Shown here one piece after another: positions 36,796 to 48,360 of a stretch of 64,000 nt of DNA. Every line of letters begins with the position of its first letter. The stretch's first letter is position 1. Source of the stretch: Pelargonium tetragonum (taxonomy: Eukaryota > Streptophyta > Magnoliopsida > Geraniales > Geraniaceae); NCBI GenBank assembly GCA_036897445.1, contig JAYMTL010000030.1, positions 1 through 64,000 of the forward strand. The letters are read 5' to 3'. The notes beneath the pieces were generated by a model. That model made no database searches, had not been told where the DNA came from, and worked only from the letters and a program-made list of their open reading frames with translations. The translations under genes were made by a program, and so were the position numbers.

Positions 36796-39700
36796 TTTCA
36801 ATAATCTAGTAGGAACTCATAAGAAGTACTAAGTTTTTTAAGCTCTTATATTAATAAAATAAAGCGAGTCCAAGAATAGGAGTTAAATAACCTGTGTAAA
36901 CCTCGAGAAAGTAACTGCTAGATTTAGATATCTCTAAAGTTACTAAAAATTCTTAGAAAAACTACAAGGTCCAAAACTGCCCGGTTATAAAGGTAGAAGA
37001 ATTACATCCTACTAGCAAAATTTTTAACTTAAGGCCCTATATAAAGAGGTGCTCCAATAAGTTTTGGTTGCCTAAAGAGAATAAGAATCAAACGATACCA
37101 ACACAGGCAACAAACTATGCAAAAAAGGAAATTTCTAAAAAAATCATACATAGGATTCCCTGACCCCATCGCGCAAAAGGGCCTTATAAGGGTTTTTCCT
37201 TTAAAAATTCTATCTAATAAGGAAAAAACCTGTTTTTGGAAAAAAGGGAGTTCCAAGGAAATTTGTAGGGTTTAATATTGAGAAGGTTAAGGCTAAAAAG
37301 CGCTTCATAGAGCTCTTTTTATAGGCTGAAGTTCCGCATCAAGATTGTCCCTTTCCTTTATTGTACTTCCTTGAGTTAGAGAAGCAAAACTTTAGTTCTC
37401 CTGGGCGAAGCTTTCTTTCCTTAAAAAAGGATATAAGAGCGCGTTAAAAATACAAAATGAATCCACGCAAAAGGCGCCCCAAGCTTTCTTATACTTATAG
37501 CGCACAGAAAGTAAAATAAAAAGGGGGCTCTCTTTAAATTTGAATCCCCCGAAAATTTATTTGCATAATATAGCACTCAAAATATGGTATACACAGAAAA
37601 TTTCAGTCAGACTAATTAAAAAAAGATACTAAGGAAATGTAACAAAAACCTGGAAACGATAAAAACTTTTCAAGCTTTTTACTTTAAGTTAAAGACAGAA
37701 CTCCTTCCCTTTTTAATACTTACTTCTTGGGGCCTCCTATTGGTATAAGGGCTCTTGGAGATAGAGGAGTATGTAAATTTGTTTTTTATTCAGTATAAGA
37801 GAAACAAAAAAAATCTAATGTAGTGATTTAGAAAAGGGTTTTTTGTAGATAGTCTTTCCAAGAGTCATAAAGAAATAGAAAAGGACCTTGCGCTTCGAAA
37901 AATTTCACAAGTAGTATGTACTTCAGTATAGAAAGCTTTTCGTCAGATAAATAATAATGCAATTGTTGGTCAAATTTTTAGTAATTCCCGATATTTAATG
38001 GTAAATTACTTTGGTATTTTATCCTTGATGAAAAGAGGAGTCTGGTTGGGTATGCTTTTTTTATTAGCGCTCTCTCATAGCACAGGATTCCTAAAAGAAA
38101 ATCGGGATTAAGCTACATTACAAAAGGAACTGCAAAGCAAATAGGATATCCATGGATCTGAAAGAAAGAATACTGAATACTTCCTTTTTAGGGATACCTT
38201 AACATAGAGCAAAACTTTGTTGAATATAAGCCCTGACGGGACTTTTAACAGCCTTGGAAAGGGGTACCCGTGGATTCCTTTCAAGTGCTAACTGATTTTA
38301 CCAAGTATACTGGGCTGGGCATAAGAATTTATGTAATTAATGTATGAAAACTTCCGCCCTTGGCCTAATTAAGAATATATTCAATTTCTTTCTGTTATTT
38401 CTATATTATCAAAACGTCTTGTATTAATCCAGGATACGTAGTATATAGAACACTTCAGTATGTATTAGTTTTTTTAGGATTACCAGCACTTATAAACAAT
38501 ATAAAAGTATCCAGTTTTGATCCTTATAAAATAAAGAGAACTCTCACGAAGAGGGCGAAGAGGGGTCCTTTCGGATCTAGCTTTTAGCCGATTTCAGGAA
38601 TACTTGAAAGCACAGCACTAATTTAGAGAGGCATTAACAACTTAAGCCGCTTGTTATGTATATCAAAGGAAAATATATCAGAATTAGCAAACTTAAGTGT
38701 TTTTATTAAATTCTTGTTAGTTAAAGAGGGCCCCCTTAAAAAGCTTGCCACGTGGTTGCTATACTGAAAAGTAAACTTACAAAGCTATTTCGGTTGGGGT
38801 ACTAGCAGTCTCTGCAGAGAGTTTCGAAAAAAAAAAATACAACGAATAACTAGAGGTTGTCATTAAATTGCTGCGGGACCCACGCACTTTTTCTTTATTT
38901 TTGAGGGTTCATAACATACTTATGTTAGATATAAACTAGAATACTTCACAAGCAACAAGTTAAAAAAGGAAGGTTGCGCCTAAGAGAAGCATAGCAGGGT
39001 ACATAGGACGCTTATGGTATATTTCAGTAAAAGACTTTACTAAAAAAGAATGAATTTAGATCCTTATCTCTATACACCAAACCTATAGAAAACCTTGTTC
39101 CTAATAAACTAAACCTTTTCGAGAGCCTCCCCTAATTTTAACCGGTTATATCCCTCTACAGATTTCCGCGTATCAGAACTCTTTAAATCTTATAAAATTT
39201 TTTTGGATTCGCCTAAAATTCATGGCTTGAGGACCAAAGTCTTAAAAAGAATTTTAGCTTACACATTTCAGAGTATTTTCAATACGGATGGAGGGAGGCT
39301 AGTAACAAGGGCGTGTTTTATTGATAAGATGTTTTTGTAGGATATTTTAAAGGGTGCCTAATTTAAAAGTTAGAATCTAAGGAAATTCCAAAAGTTCTGT
39401 ATTCTATTCTGCTTTATAGAAAAGGGGGCCGGCTTCGGTGGAAGCCTTACTTACAAAAAAGAGTGTACTTCATAAAACCAATTGGGTTTTCCGCGCATTA
39501 AGGGTCTAGTGCGAAACAAACTAAATATGTAAAAGGCTCTTAGCTATAAGTAAAAGAGATTTCAAATCATAATAATTAAAAAAGGATAAAAGCATATCAT
39601 AATAGGTACAGAAATGTTGGGGGTCTACCTGCTTTTTTTGTTTCCGGGTTTCCCATTTCTAAAGCTAAAGTAGGTTTGTTTCGGATACAGACATTCAAGG

Positions 39701-40333
39701 AATAAAGCATAAGGAAGGTTTCTTATTAAAAAGTCTTTCTGTTTAACGTTGCAGTTGTGCTTTGGTTTTTTGAGGAGTTTTAGGGCCTTAGGTAGACGTC
39801 TTCTTTCTGGAACTCCAGGCCAAGAGTAGAGTGTAGGTCTAGGCAATAAATATGTATAGGAGTTGGGAGGTTTAGGCTAGAGTGATTTCCTTATATATAT
39901 CATCCTCCGAGTTATAGAAACTTAACGTCAAGGAGGCCAGGGGAACACCTTGCAGGGGAAGCTTTTTAGAGAAGACTGGTTTTGTACTGTACTCGAATTC
40001 TAATTGAAAAAAGTAAGGTTGGATCCCTAGAATCGAAAGGACAGCAAAGGCCTTTTACCATCAATACTAGGGGTATAGCTTAAGAAGTTACTCGTTTTTG
40101 CTTAGCTAGATCGTTCTTTTTTAATTAGTTAAGGTCTTGTTTATCTTACTCATATAGAAAGCAGGAGGCTCTCCTTAGGATGCTAAGAAACCCTTAGAAT
40201 AACGACAATATAGCAATATAGATAAACATAAGGTATTTACCAGCTGGCAAATTATCTCTTAGTTTAGTAGCGATAGGTTTTTAACTAAAAGTTAGAGTTG
40301 AGTGTTGATACAGGGCTTAATAGGCTTTTTATA
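36796..40333. other. Gene-free AT-rich stretch
   Basis: No gene recognised. It contains an 11-base A run at 38827-38837 and a 12-bp palindrome TCTCTGCAGAGA at 38809-38820, neither unusual for the size of the window. Confidence 0.7.
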
Positions 40334-40420
40334 GTATCCGCTGAGGACAATAAATGAATATTATATATAGCTGGATTCAATTTAACAAGAATGCCGTAGG
40401 TTCGAGTCCTTTTGGATACA
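40334..40420 (+). pseudogene. Long tRNA-like sequence with matching acceptor stem
   Basis: CCGTAGGTTCGAGTCC (40394-40409) is a strong T-arm match, closest to mitochondrial trnI-CAU or trnY wording. Counting outwards by tRNA geometry gives a 3' acceptor strand TGGATAC (40413-40419) and discriminator A. GTATCCG at 40334-40340 pairs with it at all seven positions (six Watson-Crick, one G-U). That fixes a length of 87 bases, the size of class II tRNAs (Leu, Ser, Tyr) with a long variable arm. The T stem has one mismatch. No convincing D-arm or anticodon stem can be drawn in the AT-rich middle, so the anticodon is unknown. Either a divergent tRNA gene or a decayed one with an enlarged middle. Confidence 0.37.
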
Positions 40421-43400
40421 GTAGTTAAAATAAGAGACTAAGAAAGGGACATAATCTTTCTCTTGCAATGTGATAAGCTGGGGATCGTGTTATTGGGAAT
40501 TTCGTCTAGGAATTTTTTTAGTTTATGGGGCCAACCCCATCTCTAGTTGGGATATACTCAGAGCTCCATAGTATTAAAAAGAAGTTCCCAATCCGTTTAT
40601 AATCTCGAGTATTCGTTTAATAAATTCATTACGGATACCGCACACACTCCAAAAATCTAAGCAGAAAATTTTTTACTAGAGCTCGGTAACTGCCTTTACT
40701 ATCGCACTCCTTTTTTGCTATTTCAAAAAGGGTTCAGAATGCAGAGATCCTTTCTAAAAGTGGAGAAAGAGCTCCCGAAAACGAAAAATGTTTACTAATT
40801 ATAAAACTAAAGTCTACATGAATTCAGTTAAAGCTACATAACTCCCCGGACTCCCGGTGAAATTCAACATCTCTTTATGTCATTCCTAAACTAATTTCAT
40901 TACAAGAGCAGGCCTAGCTAGGAAAGGTCGAGTCTAAAGCTGTTCAAGAACAATATACAGAGCGCCGGGACTACTCTTACTGATATAAGGTAACTCCTGA
41001 AGAATACTATTTAATATTTTACTAATTTTCTGAAAGTCCCTCCCTATAAAGTGAATTTCTTGGTCAATTAAGCAGGGTCCGGTTTTCTTTGAAAGAAGTT
41101 TCCAGCTCTCACCAGACTTTTAATAGGCAAGCATCCAATTAGTTAGTGGTCAAAGCAGGCGCCCCTATAACAATGAAAACAAATACAATTTGAAGTATAA
41201 AAGGCAGGGCTTCCTCCACAATTGAGTATATTGAGAAATCCTCTGCTTTGTTTTACTAGAGAGTGGTTCCTGGGTTTTCTAAAATGGCAATTATTCTGCT
41301 TGCTTCAAAGACCCTCTTTAATAAGGTAGACGGGACTTCTTCTAACAAATTCTTGTAAAGTTTAGCTGTAAATATTTTCTTGTATTTGGTTAGGACTGGC
41401 TTAGTATATATAAAGGACTTCTCAAGTATAAGATATAAGAAGGGGTTCTAAGCCCAACAAAAACTAAGTTAAATTTCATTTTGTATAAGGGAGGGGCCGC
41501 CCGCCTTATGTGCCTACCCCTCTTGTAAGAAATCTCATATAGGATATAGGAAGTTGTAGGCAAGGTAGCTATCCGAATTTTTACAATACTTTATCAAGGG
41601 TTGTTCTTTAAAAGTATATAGATTTCCAAAACTACTAGTGTCCTCATCGAAAAAAGCTTTTAGCATTTAAAGAATTTTTCTAGGATAAGCCTTGACTTTA
41701 ATATGCTTCGTAATTATCCTAAAGAATTTTTAGGAATAAAGCACTTTAAGCACAAAGTATAAAGATAAAGGGTTTAAATTTAAAGCATCTGAACTCAAAC
41801 TCTGTAAAATGAAACTTCAAAAATTCCCACTGGTTTTGCTCAAGAGGTTCCCAGTTTCTTTTTAACACAAAACTGGATTTTATAGTCAATTGTAATCGAG
41901 TTTTTCTAGGCTCTCTTCTTTGCTAGGTCCCCTGATTTAAATAGGTTATAAAGGCGGGTTTTTATAATTAAATATTCCCCAAAACTTCTTGTAGTAGAGT
42001 AGACTAATATTCCGAAGCAGGGTCCTTGATTAAGCTAAAAGTTCGGATCTTGTAAGGAATGACGCCAGCTAAAATGACTTTTAAGAGCTAGTCAATCTGA
42101 TAATTGGGGCTAACTTCTTCTAAATCTATGAAAGACACTTCCTTTATCTAAAAATTACAGGCTCTAACCCTCTTGCAGCGGGCTCTCTAGAATTACACTT
42201 ATTTTTTTAGCACTCTTGGTATATTCCTCAACTCCTTCGCTCAAATTAATATAAAGAGGGATAAGTCATGTACAAGTGTACCTAGAATTTCTGTAAAGGA
42301 TATCCAAAGCTCTTTTCACCAGGGGTAAGCGTTGCAATCTAAAAAAATTATATCTAGGCCTCTGTAATGTCCTTTAATTGCGTTGTAATAACCAAAAGAG
42401 CGGGTCCCCCTTTTTGGCCGGCCTTAAAAATTTTTTAGTAGTAAAAGATTTAAGACTCCCCGTTACAATGAAAATCCGGGCCCTTCAGCTACCCAATTCT
42501 ACTTTTTAGGAGCCTCCTCGAGGGAGGTTACTTATTTTTTTATTCCCGGCAATGACTTCAGTGAGGTTTTGACACTAAATTCTAATAAATAATAGAATTG
42601 TGGTTATGCTATAGCTTTTTCAGCAGGTATTCAAAACTCACTTTGCTTTAGGGTAGTATTATAGAGCATGCAAAAATTTACAATCTTAGAGAGAGCCTTA
42701 TTGCTCACTTAAAGTTTTTATAGTAGGTTTCGCTTTAGTAGCTAATTTTTCTTTGGCATTGAGCACTCTTTTATAATTTGTCCCCTTGTTAAGAGTTAAA
42801 TGAAAAGTGCACTCTAGAAGAGGTCCCCTTTTTTAAGTTTTACCTTTCTTTATAATCAAACAACCATAGCATAGGCTTTTTAGTTGGAATATACATCTAT
42901 GGCCTAAAATATTCAATTAGTAGGAAGTTCAGCATAGATTCAACAAGAATCCAGCTACACTTACAAAAGTAAGAACTTATTTTTAATATCTATTTAGTAA
43001 ACAGGATTTTGTATACTTCTTAAGGATACCTGTACCTGAAAGAGGAACCAATATCCTATATCAACTGCTAGCAAGCTGTCGGCACTTCCTAGAGTAGCTA
43101 TTCCTTAATAATCTTTCTATAAGTAAAGGCTGGTAAGTATAAGACGAGGCAGGCTTTAGGCTGGGATTACAATAAAGTTAGCTACCTCCTGTTTATCAAG
43201 AAAACCCGACAGTTTCTTAATTCGAAAAGAAAGTAGGCCAAAATATAAGTATTAAAAGGGAATGCTTTGTGGAATTTATCCTTATATAAACTCCGTTCAA
43301 ATTTTCTTATTCTTAGGAAAAGGCCCCATATCTAGTAGGACCTTGGGGTATAGCTCCTAGAGTAACACTTCAAGATGGATCTTTAAGTGAAAGTCTTAAG

Positions 43401-45445
43401 ACAGGTAGTAAAATATTGTTTCCGAGGATTTAGTGCAAGCGCTGTAAAGTCTATATAAGCAACTGGTAGAATAAGGGTTTTTGTATCTGTAGCAGTATCT
43501 GACTAAGTAGTAGAAAGCGACTCTATTTAGGGGTTAGGGTTATTGGTAAATCTAGGCTGAATAATTCTAAGTTTTAATATCAAGGGTATTTCTTTGGAGC
43601 TCTTAAACGAGGTTGTAGGTAGTAATTTGTACTATATCTTATAAAAGGGTTTACTTTACCACTTTAATCTTTATAACAGGGGTCCCGCAACTGAAAGTAG
43701 GTAGCTTTAGAGGTTTTTTTATACTTGAAATGGGCTTACTCACTTCATAGAAATTTGTTATTATCACTCTTTAGCTTTTATTTAATAGGGGATCCCCAGA
43801 GTAAATCTAAATAAAATTTTATCTTAGGGTATTACCTTATAGAGGCCCCGCTCTTTGTGGCGGCTAAACGGGCTTAAAATAAAGTGCAAACTGCAGCTGC
43901 TAGACAATTACCTCTCTCGAAAAAGTTCTCTGGGGATTCCATCAGGAGCTTCTACCAAATTTTATAGGCTGTTTATTATCCTCCAATCCCTTATCGGGAT
44001 TTGATTAAAAAGAGCCCTGTCAGAGCTTCTTAGGGTTTTCTTGGGGCTGCTTATAAATCTTTTACACAAGGATAGTTTTTAATATAAATTAAGTGCTGCG
44101 CAAGTTAGGGCTTTTCTCGAGGCGCAGGCCGGAAAAAAGGAAATGAATTCTTATTCTTAAGGGGAGCCTCCTTTATTATACACAGCGTAATTTCTCTTGT
44201 TTCCTTAACCGGGCACTTATTTTCGCTTAGAGATTGTACGTAGGATTAAACCTTTTAGGCGTAAAGGTCCACCCTTAAGGGTTCTATATCAGAGTACGAT
44301 AATAAGGAAAGAATTATACTTGCTATTTTTTAGCTGTTAACTTACTATCTGCACAGCTCCGCGGGTCTACGCCTCACTTGTTTTTGCTGAAAAGCTTTTT
44401 AAGGGAAACTCCAATAACGCCAATAACGGGGGAATCCTAATTTAGAATCCTTTGGTTTAAGGCGCACTCTTTTTTATCACTGCAATTAATTAATGTCAAT
44501 AAGGCCTAGCTAAGAAAAGGGATCTCCTGGGTTTACTCCACCTCGTAGCTACAAGTTACTTACAAACTATTTCCAGTGAATTTTCTAATTTTTTTAAGGA
44601 GTTTTCTTTGAATCCCCGGGCATATAGAAAGATTTAAGGGATCCCGTGTATTCTTTTTACATCTTCCTTTTAAGAAACTCTGTTATAGTAAACTCTTTAG
44701 TCTGTAAAATTATATAAAAGTAAATGAAAGATTCCATTTCTTGAAAGCATAGGTTTTTCCAGGTGTGCTTGTTATCCCAGAACTATCATTATACAAGTGC
44801 CAATATAGATAGAAGAAAGTGAAACAGGAGCCTCCTTTTCGGTCCAAGCACAAGTTACAATTTCTTCATAAAAGTCTTTTCCTAAGGGAGTTAGCTTAGC
44901 TAGAATTAGAAGGAATTTTTATAACTAAAAAACAGGTCTACAATCTAAACTAAAGTTTCCTTTTGTCAGTTCATTTAATAAGAGTTGTTTAGGAACAAGT
45001 CAAAGCATAATACGTATAAGAAATCGCACGCAAAAAGAGTGTACCAAATGCTAGAGAAATCCCTACTCTAAAGGTATTTAGGGGTTCCCTAGTTACAGCC
45101 AAGTAATACAAAATCTTATGCTTGTCTTGTATAGGAGATTGAAAAGTCCAGTTTTTGGAAGAGTTAACATTCTAAGGAATTGCGCAAAGTTTAGTAAGGG
45201 ATGCTTGGGAATTCTTAGCTCTATAACCTTTCATTTAGAAAGGACTTGCGGAGTCTCCTTGCTTCGTTGTTATATAAAGGCTTATTACTTTATCACTAAA
45301 GAGAGGTAACTCAGAAAGCCTAAACTCCAACCTCTAGTTACAAAAGGAATAGAATCACTTAGATAAAGGATGATTTTGTTTGAAATCCAAGAAATTAGGA
45401 AGTTAAATATAGTAGATGGGCATCTATTAGCTGGACTGCTTCAGT
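40421..45445. other. Gene-free AT-rich stretch
   Basis: No gene recognised in 5 kb. A tRNA D-loop-like word with GGGTTTTTGTA follows at 43461-43487, vaguely like trnQ, but no other arm supports it. A 9-bp tandem repeat lies at 44411-44428. The + strand is noticeably G-rich around 43380-43560. Confidence 0.67.
44411..44428 (+). repeat. Tandem repeat, 2 x 9 bp
   Basis: CCAATAACG occurs twice without change or gap. A minor slippage product. Confidence 0.8.
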
Positions 45446-45510
45446 TTGAATTAGGTAGAATACTGTTATAATCGAGAGCTTGGTCGTGAGTTCAATTCAA
45501 ATAGTGCTCG
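45446..45510 (+). pseudogene. tRNA-like trace, perhaps from plastid-type trnN
   Basis: AGGTAGAATA (45453-45462) and TTGGTCGTGAGTTCAATTC (45480-45498) are D- and T-arm-like at near-normal spacing. CTGTTATAATCGA between them resembles the CTGTTAACCGAT of plastid-type trnN(GUU). No matching acceptor strand was found at the expected 5' position, and neither the anticodon stem nor the T stem closes. It is a relic or chance likeness. Confidence 0.3.
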
Positions 45511-45989
45511 TAGTAAGTGTATAGTTGAATTACAGAAGTTTGTGTCCAAGGAAGTTTATAAAAGGGGAAATACTAGATACTTATACTTATCTAGAATTGC
45601 TCGTCTGTCCTACTCAAAGAGATTCTTCTAGCCTCTAATTCTTAGCCCCTTTTTAGGGAGTCCAGAGTAATTAAGTATAAAGTAAGTCTAGTTCGAGAGT
45701 TACCTTTAGTGTTATATACAAGCAGTGGTGGCGGGGTTTTATTCCAAAAAGTTACATATGAGTCTTCCTGAGTCTCTGTTAGGAGTTATGTAGTTAAAAG
45801 GGAGATTCCATCGGGAATAGGTGCTAGTATAACACTCCTTTTTGTAATATCAGAAATGGGAAACCTAGAAAAACGCAGGATTAGATTGACGGAGTTAGTT
45901 ACTTAATTTATAGCACCCCAATCAGTATTGGCCTTGCAATTTCCCTGATCAGGAATTGAGGTGAAAAAGCAGACCTCATCTTAAGAAGA

Positions 45990-46500
45990 TGCCTTAACCT
46001 ACACCTTCTTTTGTATCTCTATCCTATTTTGGGCCTTTGTATTATTTCCAAACCCTTGTAGCTTCTAGAGATTTCCCTCTCCCTTATATTCTAGCCTATG
46101 CTTAATTCTACTATTCTTAAGTACTTTCTACTCAATTCCTAACTCAAGTGCGACCCACTACACCTTTTTCTTAGATTTGCCTTGTCCTTTCCTTTGAGGG
46201 ACCCGAAAACTCATAGAAAAATTCTCCTTTTGAGTGTTTAGTTTACAGATTACTTGTTTAGCCATTCCTTGCCACTTTAACAAGAATACAGAAACACAAA
46301 TAAAAGGATTCTTCTAGGCTTTATTACTCTGCTCTAAATACCCAAAGAGCCCATTACCTGTTGTTTACTTCGGAGACTTTTAGAATCGGCATTTACTAGA
46401 TAATAAATTGAAATCCCTTTCTATCTTAGCTTTTACTCAATTTCTTTAGTAGTTTATACTATTTATACTACAAACCCATATGACTTTTGTCTTAAAAACC
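45990..46500. other. Pyrimidine-rich tract, no gene
   Basis: For about 500 bases the + strand is dominated by C and T, with words such as TTCTTTTG, CCTATTTT and CCCTCTCCC, much like the tract at 11940-12250. No open frame supports a gene on either strand. The skew is by eye, not counted. Confidence 0.5.
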
Positions 46501-48148
46501 CAACTCTTAATTTTTTACAACACTTTTTGTATAGGAAAGGTACTAAATAGGGAGTCCTAATAAATATACTTTTTAAACTGCTAAACGAGAGATACTTATA
46601 ATCTAGACTTAGAGTTTGCACGGACTATAACGAACGCTTTTTAATTAAGGAGTTGGTCCTACTTTATTGGATATTCAGGAAGTCAATCTGTATGTATTAT
46701 ATGTAATCCTTAAAAAGGGCTTTTCCTTTGGAGAAAAGGAACCCCTCTTATCACTAAGCCTAATCTCATGGGTATCTTTGAAAACAAGGACTCTGCAAAT
46801 TTAGCTTATATCCGAAGGTACTTTACAACAAGTCCATGTCAATGCCGCTTCTATAAAAAATGTACAAAAGTTGTAGGGAAGAGTTATCTTGACTCTCTCC
46901 TTTAACTATCAAATCACGAGACCAGAAAATCTTTATAGAGAAGCCTTTTCAAATATTGGACTCTGGTAATTTATATACATTATCTAACTACTTAAGATAG
47001 ACACTCCTGTTAATTCATTTCTAATGTATCAAATTTGATAATCAGGAAGCTAAGCTGTTTTCACAAAGGATCTACGTGCCTTTCATTATTATTGATCCGT
47101 TATAGTCTCTTTCTCGAAGCAGATTCCGCCTTGTACTACTAAAAACTTGTTAATAAACACTCTTAATACTTAATTATGTATCCCCCCTGGCTCAAAAGTC
47201 AGTAGAACTTAAATATCTCTTCATTGACTGAAACGAACACTAGCTCTGGCTATTGCAATAGTATAGAGGATCACCTAACTTAAAGAGATTCCTCTAGTAG
47301 TATTGACGTACGAAAATTTAAGAACTTTTAAGAGACTAAATTATCCTCTGTCCCGGTAATAAAGCATGGTATCTACTTTCTGCTGAACGGGGAATACAAT
47401 TATTAAATAGGAGGCAGGGATCCATAATATGAAGTTTAGTTTAGACAAGAATCTCCTTGTTGATAAGGGGTGAGGTTTTAAGGAAGAAACTTAAGGAAAA
47501 GGCTATCAATAAAGTTTCTGTCTCGTTTTTTTTTTTTTCAAGAAGATACGCGAATAGGATGTGTTTTAAATTAAAGCTACGCCCCAAAATAAAAATTCTT
47601 ATCCACAAAAATAATGCTTTTATGTCTTCCTGTCACTTTTTAGCCTTATGAATAAAGCTGTTAAAAAGAATGAAAGTCAATTCAGGATAATCACAAGTTC
47701 TAATCTAAGGGCTAGTTATGATCTAATATAAAGGGATACAGCAAGCAGTACAGGTCGTTCATTTTTATTAGAGTAAATCATAAATTACTATTATTAGTAA
47801 AGCCCTTACTATATTCACAACAGATTTTAGCGGATTGTACGCACACCTAGGGAATTCTTTATGGACTTTACTTTATATAAGTGTAACTTAATGTCCCAGG
47901 TGAAACCTTTTTACAGAGGAGGGTCCGTGTCTTGATTGGGTATTTGTCTCTAAGCTATTAAGATTTAGTGGATATAATAAGGCTCTCTTAGGTAGTTATA
48001 GACAGACTAGGGGATTACTATAAAGTTGTAAAAGAGGTTTCCTTTTAAGGGAGTACCTGTAGTTCTTTTGTGGCCCTTAGTACCTTAATTTCTTTTGCAA
48101 GGTGGGAGATACTCGTGTTTTTAATATAGTAAGGGGGCTCTTATATAG

Positions 48149-48168
48149 TATGCGATTAGAACCCTTGC
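48149..48168 (+). repeat. Dispersed GCGATTAGAACC motif, copy 4
   Basis: TATGCGATTAGAACCCTTGC, identical to the copy at 9867-9886, 38 kb away, in the same orientation. About 50 bases on, TATGGGAGTAGAACTCTTTG (48213-48232) looks like a further, weaker relative. Confidence 0.6.
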
Positions 48169-48338
48169 AGTTAAGGTATTTTGTACTCTATAGCAGGTGT
48201 ATTTTAAAGTATAGTATGGGAGTAGAACTCTTTGTCTTAGTGTTATAAATTAGTCTAAGGAATTTCGTTTAGTAATTATTAGTAATTAAGAAGGGCAAGA
48301 AAAAAAGAATATAAGAAAGCTCATTAACGGGTAGCTTT

Positions 48339-48360
48339 GAAAGCATAGGGAAAGCATAGG
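48339..48360 (+). repeat. Tandem repeat, 2 x 11 bp
   Basis: GAAAGCATAGG occurs twice in succession without change. Confidence 0.85.
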
